IMG/VR virus record: IMGVR_UViG_3300024262_006558
Span: 248,001 to 312,000 of that record
Length of the DNA: 64,000 nt
DNA from: a virus
Direction: 5' to 3' (one strand)
The notes below the pieces were generated by a model that saw only the letters and a list, made by a program, of their open reading frames with translations, was not told the DNA's origin and did not search any database. This document shows, one piece after another, positions 28,182-37,831 of this stretch. How positions within the stretch are numbered: position 1 is the stretch's first letter; every line of letters starts with the position of its first letter. The translations under genes and the position numbers were made by a program.

Positions 28182-28886
28182 TTATATAGTTCTCCTAGTA
28201 ATTTTGTAGTCTAGTTCACCTCTAAGTTTCTTCTGTTGGAATTCTTGTCTCTTCAAGTAATCTAATATAAAATCCTTAGTAGGGTCTGAAACATATCCTT
28301 CATTAACTAGACGCCAAGGAGATTGGTTATGTACATTTCTTATATACATATCCGCTCCAGCATCGAGTAGAGCTTTAATCATATCCAGTGAAGCTCTTCG
28401 TTCTAGCGCGGCATACAATACGGTCCAGGAAGATGGTGTTGATTGGTAGTTAGGATCTACTCCTAATTCCAACAACAGCTTTAGAGCTTTGGGGGAATTC
28501 TGAGTTGCGGCTTGTACAATTGGAGGGGCCCATTGTTTAGCAATACACCTATGTATATCTACTCCTATTCCGTGTAGGTATTTGATACAATCTACCGAAT
28601 CATAAACGGAGCATATTATAATTAAGCTTCTACTATCTTTGTCTAATTCATCTCTATGAATAGCTCCTACGTATATTAGTTTTTTAAGCGCTAGTGGTTT
28701 ATCGTCTCTAATACATTGTACAGCTATCTCCATAAAATCTATATCTGTTTTGAAGTCTTTGAAGAATTCATTGGACAGGAACTGGAAAGATAGATAGTAG
28801 TCTGACCAATTTATTTGGTCGGCATGTTCTATGAGCCACTCTTCTGTTTTTATAAAATTTCTTTGAGGTATTTCACTTAAGTACAT
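28182..28886 (-). CDS. ankyrin-repeat protein with 'ADxxxW' N-terminal module
   Basis: 234 residues. The N-terminal module EEWLIEHADQINWSDYY...FSNEFFKDFK (residues about 15-50) is shared with many neighbours. Several ankyrin repeats follow (ALKLLLELGVDPNYQ, MIKALLDAGADMYIRN). Ankyrin repeats mediate protein binding. The start overlaps the upstream stop by 10 nt. Last gene of the minus-strand array before the junction. Confidence 0.78.
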   Translation of the reverse strand: MYLSEIPQRNFIKTEEWLIEHADQINWSDYYLSFQFLSNEFFKDFKTDIDFMEIAVQCIRDDKPLALKKLIYVGAIHRDELDKDSRSLIIICSVYDSVDCIKYLHGIGVDIHRCIAKQWAPPIVQAATQNSPKALKLLLELGVDPNYQSTPSSWTVLYAALERRASLDMIKALLDAGADMYIRNVHNQSPWRLVNEGYVSDPTKDFILDYLKRQEFQQKKLRGELDYKITRRTI

Positions 28887-29563
28887 AAAACTTTTTCTTT
28901 AAATTCTTCTTCTCTATGCCTTTCTCCATTCAGATACCAAGATTTATCTCCATTGGCACATTCAATAGCTGGACCATCTTCACGATGTTTTTCTCCATTC
29001 AGATACCAAGATTTATCTCCATTGGCACATTCAATAGCTGGACCATCTTCACGATGTTTTTCTCCATTCAGATACCAAGATTTAGATCCATTGGCATATT
29101 CAACGGCTGGACCATCTACTCTATGTCTTTCTCCATTCAGATACCATTCTTTTTGTCCATCGGCATATTCAACGGCTGGACCATCTACTCTATGTCTTTC
29201 TCCATTCAGATACCAATATTTAGATCCATCGGCATATTCAATGGCTGGACCATCTACTCTATGTCTTTCTCCATTGAGATACCAATATTTAGATCCATCG
29301 CTCCATTCAACGGCGGGTCCATCTTCTCTATGCCTTTCTCCATTAAAAAACCAATACTTATCTCCATCGGCATGTTCAATAGCTGGACCATCTTCTCTAT
29401 GCCTTTTTCCATTCAGGTACCAGTTAGTTATTTCATACTTAAACATATCTCCGAATTCTTTGGAGAAGATATCGGAATGGTATTCGAATTTATCCCAATC
29501 AATAGAGTCGGCATGTTCAATGCACCACTTTTCTCCTTTATCTATGTAATCATTGGCGATCAT
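28877..29563 (-). CDS. DGPA-repeat protein with N-terminal ADxxxW module
   Basis: 228 residues: N-terminal module (EKWCIEHADSIDWDKFEYHS, FSKEFGDMFKYEI) then seven full units and one partial. Consecutive units are nearly identical at DNA level, so copy number may vary by recombination. Overlaps its neighbours by 10 and 14 nt. Confidence 0.78.
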   Translation of the reverse strand: MIANDYIDKGEKWCIEHADSIDWDKFEYHSDIFSKEFGDMFKYEITNWYLNGKRHREDGPAIEHADGDKYWFFNGERHREDGPAVEWSDGSKYWYLNGERHRVDGPAIEYADGSKYWYLNGERHRVDGPAVEYADGQKEWYLNGERHRVDGPAVEYANGSKSWYLNGEKHREDGPAIECANGDKSWYLNGEKHREDGPAIECANGDKSWYLNGERHREEEFKEKVLCT

Positions 29564-30215
29564 TGTATTTTTTTTCGGTTAATTCTTTTCCATTGAGATA
29601 CCATGATTTATCTCCATCGGCATATTCAATAGCTGGACCATCTTCTCTATGCCTTTTTCCATTGAGATACCATGATTTATCTCCATCGGCATATTCAATA
29701 GCTGGACCATCTTCTCTATGTAGATTTCCATTGAAATACCACTCTTTATGTCCATTGGCCCATTCAACGGCTGGCCCATCTAATCTATGCCTTTCTCCAT
29801 TAATCCACCATTCTTTATGTCCATTGGCAGATTCAATAGCTGGACCATCTTCACGATGATGCTTTCCATTCAGAAACCATTCTTTATATCCATTGACATA
29901 TTCAATAGCTGGTCCATCTAATCTATGCCTTTCTCCATTAATCCACCATTCTTTATGTCCATTGGCATATTCACAAGCTGGACCATCTACTCTATGCCTT
30001 TTTCCATTCAGGTACCATTCTTTGTCTCCATTGACTAATTCAACAGCTGGACCATTTTCTCTATGTAGTTCTCCTTTGGAGTTTTTCCATACAAACCTTA
30101 TAATTTCATATTTAAAGGTTTCAAAGAAATCTTTAGAGTAATAATTCATATCGCATTGGAATGAGTTCCAGTCGAATGAGTCGGCGTGCTTTATGATATA
30201 TTCTTCTGTTTGCAT
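29550..30215 (-). CDS. DGPA-repeat protein with N-terminal ADxxxW module
   Basis: 221 residues; module EEYIIKHADSFDWNSFQCDM...FFETFKYEI, then seven repeat units, ending NGKELTEKKYNDRQ, the same tail type as the plus-strand array. Overlaps the next gene by 14 nt. Confidence 0.78.
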   Translation of the reverse strand: MQTEEYIIKHADSFDWNSFQCDMNYYSKDFFETFKYEIIRFVWKNSKGELHRENGPAVELVNGDKEWYLNGKRHRVDGPACEYANGHKEWWINGERHRLDGPAIEYVNGYKEWFLNGKHHREDGPAIESANGHKEWWINGERHRLDGPAVEWANGHKEWYFNGNLHREDGPAIEYADGDKSWYLNGKRHREDGPAIEYADGDKSWYLNGKELTEKKYNDRQ

Positions 30216-30841
30216 TGAGTTCTTTGTTTAAAGTCTTCTTCGGTTACTCGTTTACCATTGAGATACCAGTGTTTAGATCCATTGTATTTAATTACAGCTG
30301 GTCCATCTTCTCTATGAAGTTCATCATTGATATACCAAAAATTATCTCCATTGGCATATTCACAGGCTGGACCATCTTCTCTATGTAGTTTTCCATTCAG
30401 GTACCAAAAATTATCTCCATTGGATTTAATTACAGCTGGCTCATCTACTCTATGCCTTTTCCCATTCAGATACCATTCTTTGTCTCCATCGCTCCATTCA
30501 CAGGCTGGACCATCTACTCTATGCCTTTTCCCATTCAGATACCATTCTTTGTCTCCATCGGCATATTCACAGGCTGGACCATCTACTCTATGCCTTTTTC
30601 CATTAATAAACCAATGCTTATCTCCATCGGCATATTCAATAGCTGGCCCATCTACCCTATGACATTTACCATTCAGATACCAATGTTTAATTTCACTTTT
30701 AAACTGTACAGCAAAGTCTGTTGAGAACTTATCTGCATGGTATTCGAATTTATCCCAATCAATCTTATCGGCATTATTAATACACCATTCTTCTCCTAGT
30801 ATAGTATAGTCTTCTGCATTAATATTATCCTGTGTATTCAT
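30191..30841 (-). CDS. DGPA-repeat protein with N-terminal ADxxxW module
   Basis: 216 residues; module GEEWCINNADKIDWDKFEYH, then six units, one with DEPA and two with the variant AVIK in place of AVEY. The C-terminus overlaps the next gene by 25 nt. Confidence 0.77.
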   Translation of the reverse strand: MNTQDNINAEDYTILGEEWCINNADKIDWDKFEYHADKFSTDFAVQFKSEIKHWYLNGKCHRVDGPAIEYADGDKHWFINGKRHRVDGPACEYADGDKEWYLNGKRHRVDGPACEWSDGDKEWYLNGKRHRVDEPAVIKSNGDNFWYLNGKLHREDGPACEYANGDNFWYINDELHREDGPAVIKYNGSKHWYLNGKRVTEEDFKQRTQCKQKNIS

Positions 30842-30886
30842 TATATTCTCTATAGTAGTTGAAGTGTTATTCTCCTATGTAATATA

Positions 30887-31648
30887 TTAATTATCTATAG
30901 TTGAAGTTGTGTTTTCTAATTGGGGTTCTCCATGAATGTGCCAACGTTTATGTCCATCGACATATTCAACAGATGGACCATCTTCACGATGTCTTTTTCC
31001 ATTTAGCCACCAGGATTTAGTTCCATTGGCAGATTCAATGGCTGGACCATCTACTCTATGTCTTTCTCCATTGAGATACCAAGCTTTATCTCCATCGGCA
31101 TATTCAATGGCTGGACCATCTACTCTATGTCTTTCTCCATTGAGATACCAGTGATTATCTCCATTAGTATATTCAACGGCTGGCCCATCTTCACGATGTT
31201 TTTCTCCATTCAGATACCAAGCTTTATGTCCATCGCTCCATTCAACGGCGGGTCCATCTTCACGATGTTTTTCTCCATTCAGATACCAAGCTTTATCTCC
31301 ATCAGAACATTCAACGGCGGGTCCATCTAATCTATGCCTTTCTCCATTAAGAAACCATTCTTTATATCCATTGGCCCATTCAACGGCTGGCCCATCTTCT
31401 CTATGTCTTTCTCCATTCAGATACCATTCTTCATCTCCATCGCTCCATTCAACGGCGGGTCCATCTTCTCTATGAAGCTTTCCATTCAGATACCAGTTAG
31501 TTATTTCATATCTAAACATTTCACCGAATTCTTTGGAGAAGATATCGGCATGATATTCAAATACATCCCAATCAATATTATCTGCATTAGCGATACACCA
31601 TTTTTCTCCTTTAGTTATATGGAAATTGTTTTCTAAGTTAATAGCCAT
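30887..31648 (-). CDS. DGPA-repeat protein with N-terminal ADxxxW module
   Basis: 253 residues; module GEKWCIANADNIDWDVFEYH, then eight units, the most in the window. The terminal unit has DGPS, and the C-terminus lacks the LTEEEF tail. Confidence 0.78.
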   Translation of the reverse strand: MAINLENNFHITKGEKWCIANADNIDWDVFEYHADIFSKEFGEMFRYEITNWYLNGKLHREDGPAVEWSDGDEEWYLNGERHREDGPAVEWANGYKEWFLNGERHRLDGPAVECSDGDKAWYLNGEKHREDGPAVEWSDGHKAWYLNGEKHREDGPAVEYTNGDNHWYLNGERHRVDGPAIEYADGDKAWYLNGERHRVDGPAIESANGTKSWWLNGKRHREDGPSVEYVDGHKRWHIHGEPQLENTTSTIDN

Positions 31649-31651
31649 AAT

Positions 31652-32374
31652 CTATTTTGTATTTTCTATATCATCTAGATTATCTATGGTTACGGTTATT
31701 TCTCTAAAGACTCTTTTGTTACTATAGTTAGTTTCTCTGGTTTCCAGTATTCTAGCGCTTGGATATTTACTGGTTAGTAATTTAGAAAGTGCTTCGAAGT
31801 TTTTATCTGATGCTATTGTTTGGTTATCATCATTAAAAGACAGGCCGACTTTTTCCAGGTCTACTTTCTTTTCTTCTATGGTCTTACCTTTATCTCTATA
31901 CGGATCGCATAGCATACCTGAAAGGGTAAGGTTTATTCTACCTGATTGTCCAATGGAGAATTCCTTTATATGTCCTAGTCCTTCTAAGTTCCACCACATC
32001 CAGATATCATCATAGATATTCTTTATTCTTTCTCTAGCGTCTTCGTTGGTTACTTTGTTGCCCAGTTGTTTTCTAAGATCCCTGTTCTCGATGTTCAGGG
32101 ATCTTATCTCTGAGTATCGTTCTTTATTTTGTTGGTCTAGTACCCCTTCATAACCTAAAGTCTTCTGTAATTCTAGAACATAGTGTTCCGAAAGGGATAA
32201 CTGAGTTGCTTTCATTCCTTCAGTAAGTTTACCCGCTTTCAGTTGAGAGTGAAGATGTCCTATGTTAAATTTAATGTCATTATAGGATTTCTCTATAGCT
32301 TTTAGAAGATCTCCTTTGGGATCTTCTACAAGCGTTGTGTCTTCTTTATCAAATGTTAATTGTCTATCTTTCAT
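31652..32374 (-). CDS. hypothetical protein with coiled coil
   Basis: 240 residues; a central coiled-coil region (YSEIRSLNIENRDLRKQLGN, residues about 87-106) and a C-terminal alpha/beta domain (VFREITVTIDNLDD). It sits between DGPA-repeat genes and overlaps the upstream one by 11 nt. Not recognised. Confidence 0.68.
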   Translation of the reverse strand: MKDRQLTFDKEDTTLVEDPKGDLLKAIEKSYNDIKFNIGHLHSQLKAGKLTEGMKATQLSLSEHYVLELQKTLGYEGVLDQQNKERYSEIRSLNIENRDLRKQLGNKVTNEDARERIKNIYDDIWMWWNLEGLGHIKEFSIGQSGRINLTLSGMLCDPYRDKGKTIEEKKVDLEKVGLSFNDDNQTIASDKNFEALSKLLTSKYPSARILETRETNYSNKRVFREITVTIDNLDDIENTK

Positions 32375-32894
32375 TATATTTTTCTTCGGTTAATTGTTTA
32401 CCATTCAGATACCACTCTTTATTTCCATCGGCATTTTCAATAGCTGGACCATCTAATCTATGCCTTTCTCCGTTGAGATACCAATATTTAGATCCATTGG
32501 CAGATTCAACAGCTGGGCCATCTAATCTATGACATTTACCATTGATATACCAATATTTAGATCCATCGTTCCATTCAATAGCTGGCTCATCTACTCTATG
32601 CTTCTTTCCATTCAGGTACCAGTATTTATCTCCATTGTCCAATTCCATAGCTGGGCCATCTAATCTATGACATTTACCATTGATATACCAGTATTTAGAT
32701 CCATTGTCAGATTCAATAGCTGGACCATCTACTCTATGGAATTTACCATCTGGGTTTTTACAAACATAAACTAGTATTTCATCTTTAAAGTCATCGGCAA
32801 ATTCCTTTGAATAGGTATTCATATCGCATTGGAATGAGTCCCAATCGAAAGAGTCGGCGTGCTTTATGATATATTCTTCTGAATACTTTTCCAT
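32364..32894 (-). CDS. DGPA-repeat protein with N-terminal ADxxxW module
   Basis: 176 residues; module EEYIIKHADSFDWDSFQCDM, nearly identical to that of the gene at 29550, then five units and the LTEEKYNER tail. Confidence 0.77.
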   Translation of the reverse strand: MEKYSEEYIIKHADSFDWDSFQCDMNTYSKEFADDFKDEILVYVCKNPDGKFHRVDGPAIESDNGSKYWYINGKCHRLDGPAMELDNGDKYWYLNGKKHRVDEPAIEWNDGSKYWYINGKCHRLDGPAVESANGSKYWYLNGERHRLDGPAIENADGNKEWYLNGKQLTEEKYNER

Positions 32895-32902
32895 GAATAA
32901 AT

Positions 32903-33883
32903 TTATTTAAAATCTACTTTTCCATGAAAGTTCCAACCAGTTACAAGGCAATGATCATTGTAGGCTTTGTACTCATGTCCATCTGGAGAAGTAAACGTCA
33001 CCGTGTATGAGCAGACTTGTCCATCATGGTTGTGATATTCGTCAGTACTAGCTTCAAACTCCCACTCTTCAAGGGCGGACCAATCAACTTCAAATTCCTC
33101 ATTCCATTCACTTATAGTTTCTTTATCTAGAATCATATGATCTCCACAAGTATCATATAAAACTCCATTAAGTACTTTCCCATCAATTTCAAATGGGAAA
33201 GGAGGTTTCTTATCTTTTTTACCAAAAATTTTACACAGTAAAGATTCATCTTCCGCTAAACTGATAGCCTTTGGTAATTCATTCATACTAATCTCTATAC
33301 GAGTTTTTAGTATGTAGTTAGCTATACGTTTAAGCGTAGCTTTAGATTTCAATTTCTTCTTGCTATCATTGAGCCATTTTTCTAACTCGACTAAACCTTT
33401 CACAAAGTATTCTTTTTCGTAGTAAGTATGACCCCCATTTCCTGTAGAGAAAGAAAGGCCGCTAAAATAAAAGTCTAATTTTTCATAAGAAACAAAAACG
33501 CCTGTATGATACTCATTAGATCCGAGTAAATTTCTTTCATAAATCTTTTCATCTCTAAACGACTCCTTTTTAAAAACGAATTTCTCTGGGCTTTCTTCCC
33601 AAGCTTTAATAACTTTATTAGCTACTCTCTTAACTTTTTCGGATTCATCTTCAATCTTCTTTAATAATGAGTCAGCTATTTGTTGAACAGCTTCATCAAC
33701 GCCATCAGCGCTAGATATATTAGCTAATACTCCATCTAGATCAATTTCATCAATTCTAATTTTAATATTAGAGAGTTTAACGTTGTGATCAGAAAGGTTT
33801 TCAATCTTGAAATCTGGATTTAAATTGAAGTCTTTGTTTAGGTTCTTCACGAATCCTGATAATGTTATTTCTTTTGCGCTCAT
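32903..33883 (-). CDS. hypothetical protein, 326 residues
   Basis: Soluble; helical middle (ALSLAEDES region) and a C-terminal domain with DEYHNHDGQVCSYTVTF and HCLVTGWNFHG, where His and Cys residues might bind metal. It lies within the repeat-protein operon, 8 nt behind its neighbour. Not recognised. Confidence 0.68.
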   Translation of the reverse strand: MSAKEITLSGFVKNLNKDFNLNPDFKIENLSDHNVKLSNIKIRIDEIDLDGVLANISSADGVDEAVQQIADSLLKKIEDESEKVKRVANKVIKAWEESPEKFVFKKESFRDEKIYERNLLGSNEYHTGVFVSYEKLDFYFSGLSFSTGNGGHTYYEKEYFVKGLVELEKWLNDSKKKLKSKATLKRIANYILKTRIEISMNELPKAISLAEDESLLCKIFGKKDKKPPFPFEIDGKVLNGVLYDTCGDHMILDKETISEWNEEFEVDWSALEEWEFEASTDEYHNHDGQVCSYTVTFTSPDGHEYKAYNDHCLVTGWNFHGKVDFK

Positions 33884-33889
33884 ACCTTT

Positions 33890-34630
33890 TTAATTTGTTT
33901 TAGCAACTACTAATTTCTTTTCTATTTCTGGCTGTACGTAATCTTTATGTTCTCTTATGAAATTTGCCATTTCCTCTTTATAGAAGAAATCGCAAAACAT
34001 GACAGCATTCCTGTCGTGATCATCCACCGCATTAATATCAGCTCCAAGTTCTAGAAGCAGGTCAACAGTTTTTCTTTGATCACTACTTGCCGCCATCATA
34101 AAGGCGGTGCTACCAACATATTCTCTATAGTCTACTCCTAATATTTCTACTAGTATTTTGACTAACGTGTTATAGCCTTGCTCTGCTGACCACATAAACA
34201 TTTCACCTAACTCAAGGGTTTCTTTTGCTTTAACGAAGAAATCTTTTGAAAAGTTGCGTAACAGTGGGAACTTTTCATCTTTATACTTAAGTTTGTGCAT
34301 GTTTTCTAAATACCAAACTTCTTTTTCTTCCGAGTTCTTAAACTTTTGTTTCTTTGCTTTAGATAAAAACTTCTTTGTATTTTTAGAGATTTCTTCACCA
34401 TCAATGTACCATGTTTTTTGGTTATATCTCTTGTCAATTGTGGCTGGACCATCTTCTCTATGCAATAGACCTTCCTCATTTTTCCAAAATAGAATTTTAA
34501 TTTCGCTTTTAAATTCCTTAACAAACTTTTTTGAGAAGATATTCATACTGCACTCAAAATCATCCCAGTTAAATGAATCGGCGTTCTCTGTTATATATTC
34601 TTCGTTATATGTGTCTCTAAATTTGTCCAT
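33890..34630 (-). CDS. hybrid protein: ADxxxW module, one DGPA unit, ankyrin repeats
   Basis: 246 residues. The module EEYITENADSFNWDDFECSM is followed by a single LLHREDGPATIDKRYN unit (residues about 55-70). Ankyrin repeats at the C-terminal half follow (TVDLLLELGADINAVDDHDR). It joins the two repeat families in one protein, evidence that modules are exchanged within the cluster. Confidence 0.76.
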   Translation of the reverse strand: MDKFRDTYNEEYITENADSFNWDDFECSMNIFSKKFVKEFKSEIKILFWKNEEGLLHREDGPATIDKRYNQKTWYIDGEEISKNTKKFLSKAKKQKFKNSEEKEVWYLENMHKLKYKDEKFPLLRNFSKDFFVKAKETLELGEMFMWSAEQGYNTLVKILVEILGVDYREYVGSTAFMMAASSDQRKTVDLLLELGADINAVDDHDRNAVMFCDFFYKEEMANFIREHKDYVQPEIEKKLVVAKTN

Positions 34631-34637
34631 CTATTAA

Positions 34638-36044
34638 TTACCATTTGTCTTTAGTAAAGTACTTTTTTAATGAGTCATATATGTATATAGACGCTTCTCC
34701 TGTAGATCCTGTTTCATAAGATCCTCTATAACTATAATCTATCAAACTACTAGACACAGTTTGAACCATTTTTGTAATTGGCGTTGGAATTAGTGGTATA
34801 TCCATTCCATATTTATTAAGAGCTTTAATGAAGAAATTTCGAGCTATTACTGATGCTACCAAATATTTTGTAGAGTGGCTTAGTTCCGCGCATTTATCTA
34901 AAGCTTTTTCAATAGTAATGTGTGATCTCTTACTAGGATTAGCTCCGTGTTTCATCAGAACTTTAAAAGAATCTTGACAATCTTGCATAATAGAACAAAT
35001 AATAGCTGTCACTTTTTTCTTGTTAAGAAAATTCATATTTGCTCCAAAGTTTGCTAAGATTTCCAATTTTTCTACATCACCTTTCATTACACATTCATGC
35101 ACTAATCTGTTACCATTACTAACAAAAGAGTTTGGGTTAGCTCCGTTTTTCATGAACAACACTAGCACTCTCTTATCGCTATGATCGATAGCTTCTTCTA
35201 TAAACCTATTAGCATTTGACCCTTTCTTCAATAAAGACTCCATCTTTTTAAGAACTTTAACTCTAGTGTTTTTCTCTTCTTTATCATTTAACAAAGTGAT
35301 TGAGTTTATTATATTGGATGGATCAGTTTTCAACAAATAAGATAGAATTATGTCAGGGTCAATCCCCATTTCTATTAATAAATCAAATTTACTCTCTTTA
35401 TTTTCAAAAGTTTCTTGAAGGTAATCTCTTATATATAGATCTGTGTTGGAAAAACATTTAGATAATAAAATCATCTTCTCATCAAAATCATCTCTTTTAA
35501 AGAGATGATCATGTTTCCAATAATAAAAAATAAATGAAGATTTTAAACTTTCACTTGTTATTTGAGAGATTAATGCTTTAAAAACATTAATTTCCTGACA
35601 GAATATTTCATATAAAATATCATTGTCAGTAACCAGTTGTAATGATATAAAAGAAAACGTTCCAAGTTTACTTAATGCTTTCTCCACATAATTAAATTTT
35701 CTTTTAACTAATAAGAAAATTAAAAATTTAGACCCAAAACTTTTAAGTTTACTGTCGTCAACTACTATACTTTCAACTTTTTGTATAATCTTATTTAGTA
35801 TGTAGTTAAATACTATATCTAATTTTTTGTCATCTTTATTATCTATACAGTGAAGAAGTACTTCAAGAGCTTCATCTAATGTAAGATTTGTAGGTTCAGC
35901 TGAAAATTCAAAGAAGTATTTAAATAAGAAAGGTTTAGGAAGTTTAAATCTTTCTTTTTCGCTCATAGACTCAATATCAATGAATTCCATGTATTCATTG
36001 GCTATTTCTTCGCTGTATGGTAGTTTAAGGTTTATAGTAGCCAT
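34638..36044 (-). CDS. ankyrin-repeat protein with second N-terminal module
   Basis: 468 residues. The N-terminal module LKLPYSEEIANEYMEFIDIE (residues 5-24) is a different type from ADxxxW and recurs in six other genes. A long helical region and ankyrin repeats follow (LVHECVMKGDVEKLEILANF, DSFKVLMKHGANPSKRSH). The stop of the upstream gene overlaps its start (TAATG). Confidence 0.76.
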   Translation of the reverse strand: MATINLKLPYSEEIANEYMEFIDIESMSEKERFKLPKPFLFKYFFEFSAEPTNLTLDEALEVLLHCIDNKDDKKLDIVFNYILNKIIQKVESIVVDDSKLKSFGSKFLIFLLVKRKFNYVEKALSKLGTFSFISLQLVTDNDILYEIFCQEINVFKALISQITSESLKSSFIFYYWKHDHLFKRDDFDEKMILLSKCFSNTDLYIRDYLQETFENKESKFDLLIEMGIDPDIILSYLLKTDPSNIINSITLLNDKEEKNTRVKVLKKMESLLKKGSNANRFIEEAIDHSDKRVLVLFMKNGANPNSFVSNGNRLVHECVMKGDVEKLEILANFGANMNFLNKKKVTAIICSIMQDCQDSFKVLMKHGANPSKRSHITIEKALDKCAELSHSTKYLVASVIARNFFIKALNKYGMDIPLIPTPITKMVQTVSSSLIDYSYRGSYETGSTGEASIYIYDSLKKYFTKDKW

Positions 36045-36544
36045 TAGGAAAAAGGTTTATGTGTTTTTTCGAACATCATTGTTTTAATGCTCGTAATATG
36101 TTTTGAATTTAAACCACTAGAAAGATCGTCAATTGCAAGCATTGCGCTATTACCATCATCTTTACTTTCTAGTTCAGGATCAGCTCCGTTTTTAAGTAAG
36201 GCTTTAACTATTTCCACATGCTTGACTGAAATAGATGGACAGTACCATTGTCCAGATTTTACTATTAGCCTGCAAATAATTGATTCGTTATGTCTTGGAG
36301 CTGTAATATTTGGATCAACTCCTTTACTTAGAAAGTCTTTTATAGCCTCTACGTCCAACACATCAATCATTTTGTTAAATATTCTTCTTTGAGATACTAC
36401 TGGAATAGCGCTAATTATTTCTTTAGGGACTTTACTAATTAATTTATAGGACACATTGTCCCAATCAATGAATTCAGCGAATTCATTGAGAACTTCTTCA
36501 CTAAAGTCTATTATGATAGGTATTTTAAGATTAGATTCACTCAT
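36044..36544 (-). CDS. ankyrin-repeat protein, second module type
   Basis: 166 residues; module IIIDFSEEVLNEFAEFIDWD then ankyrin repeats (AIKDFLSKGVDPNITAPRHN, IVKALLKNGADPELESKDDG). Translationally coupled on both sides. Confidence 0.76.
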   Translation of the reverse strand: MSESNLKIPIIIDFSEEVLNEFAEFIDWDNVSYKLISKVPKEIISAIPVVSQRRIFNKMIDVLDVEAIKDFLSKGVDPNITAPRHNESIICRLIVKSGQWYCPSISVKHVEIVKALLKNGADPELESKDDGNSAMLAIDDLSSGLNSKHITSIKTMMFEKTHKPFS

Positions 36545-37370
36545 GTCTAAGGAGTTTATAAACGTCTATTTTATCTAATACTTCTTGAAAGTAATTTCTT
36601 ATAACGTTTTCAGGTGTGCTATTATATTCTGAGGTCTCAAGACATCCCTCAGAATAATCAACTACACCAAGCTTTGTATCATCTTTAGGTTTTAACGTCT
36701 TTTGTTCTTCATTGTATTGTTCTATGTTTTTCATGCCATATTTTACTAGTAGAAAATAGATTTCTTCAAATTCTCGTCCAGGACTATACCATTGGTGATA
36801 AGAGTCCCCTTCACTATCTAGGTAATATGGATTAGCTCCATATTTAAGCATAGATTCTATTATTATGTATTCAATATGAGAGCCTTCATATCCTACTACA
36901 AGTTCATTAAAAACACTGCTTCCGTCCTCTAATATTAGATTAGGGTCAGCTCCATGTCTCAATAAAGTCTTAACAATGTGAAAATTTTTGGAGTCCACCG
37001 ATCTTTCTAAAGACGTAAAACCACAAAAATCTTCTCCTATGTTAGGGTTAGCCCCTTTTTTTAGAAGATGTTCAACAAAATCTATTTTATAATTCTCAAT
37101 ACATAATGGAAGCATCGCTGTATCATTTTCAAATATAGTATTTACGTCAAACTCAGATATTTCTAATATCTTCTTAAACTTTTTAAGAGAGCATGTGTAA
37201 TCTTCTTTAATAATATATAGGATGATTGACTTCCAGTCCATTTCAGTTTTGAAATCTTCTAGGAATCCAATAGAAAAACCTAAAAAATGCTGAACCCATT
37301 CTTTAGGGAAGAAATTTTGAGGTTTATCGGCATTCTTTATATACCATTTTTCTGAATATTTTTTTGGCAT
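36537..37370 (-). CDS. ankyrin-repeat protein with ADxxxW module
   Basis: 277 residues; module EKWYIKNADKPQNFFPKEW (slightly divergent), then three or more ankyrin repeats (FVEHLLKKGANPNIGEDFCG, IVKTLLRHGADPNLILEDGS). An 8-nt overlap (ATGAGTGA) with the next gene. Confidence 0.77.
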   Translation of the reverse strand: MPKKYSEKWYIKNADKPQNFFPKEWVQHFLGFSIGFLEDFKTEMDWKSIILYIIKEDYTCSLKKFKKILEISEFDVNTIFENDTAMLPLCIENYKIDFVEHLLKKGANPNIGEDFCGFTSLERSVDSKNFHIVKTLLRHGADPNLILEDGSSVFNELVVGYEGSHIEYIIIESMLKYGANPYYLDSEGDSYHQWYSPGREFEEIYFLLVKYGMKNIEQYNEEQKTLKPKDDTKLGVVDYSEGCLETSEYNSTPENVIRNYFQEVLDKIDVYKLLRHE

Positions 37371-37831
37371 TTTTGTCTATTTTCAAATTTAGTAAGATAA
37401 GATAAGCATCTTTTAAATTTCCTAAATGCTACTCTATTTTTTCTAGTATAACCTTTTCCAGATGCTATAACCACTTTTAATTTAAGTAACTTTCTTGATA
37501 AATTTAGATTTGTATAACTATCTTCATCAATAAGAAACTTAATAGCTTCTATGTTACCATGCATAATGGAAATAACCCAAGGAGTTTCTCCATTAGAATC
37601 ATAAAGATACTTAAATTCTAACAAAACAGCAACTCTTCTCATTTCTATTGATCTACTTTTACATTGACAAAGATAACAGAAATAGTTTATGAGATTTATT
37701 TCATCTTTAAAATGCAATATAAAATCAGTAGAGAAGTCTGGCAATCTGTGCCAGACTTCTTTTTCCCAATTAGTTATTAGATCAGCATTTCTAGTAGCCC
37801 ACTCTTCGGTTATTAACCTACCCATTCCCAT
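37337..37831 (-). CDS. ADxxxW-module protein with degenerate ankyrin repeats
   Basis: 164 residues; module EEWATRNADLITNWEKEVWH, FSTDFILHFKDEI, and one recognisable ankyrin-like repeat (DSNGETPWVISIMHGNIEAI). A basic, cysteine-containing C-terminus follows in place of more repeats, suggesting a shortened family member. Its C-terminus overlaps the downstream gene by 34 nt. Confidence 0.68.
   Translation of the reverse strand: MGMGRLITEEWATRNADLITNWEKEVWHRLPDFSTDFILHFKDEINLINYFCYLCQCKSRSIEMRRVAVLLEFKYLYDSNGETPWVISIMHGNIEAIKFLIDEDSYTNLNLSRKLLKLKVVIASGKGYTRKNRVAFRKFKRCLSYLTKFENRQKCQKNIQKNGI

Noticed and set aside
28916-29596. Long plus-strand ORFs across the DGPA-repeat genes (also 29563-30141, 30327-30724, 30936-31636)
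   Set aside because: They are antisense shadows of the repeat units, and their repeated IAGPSS-type translation simply mirrors the sense repeats.
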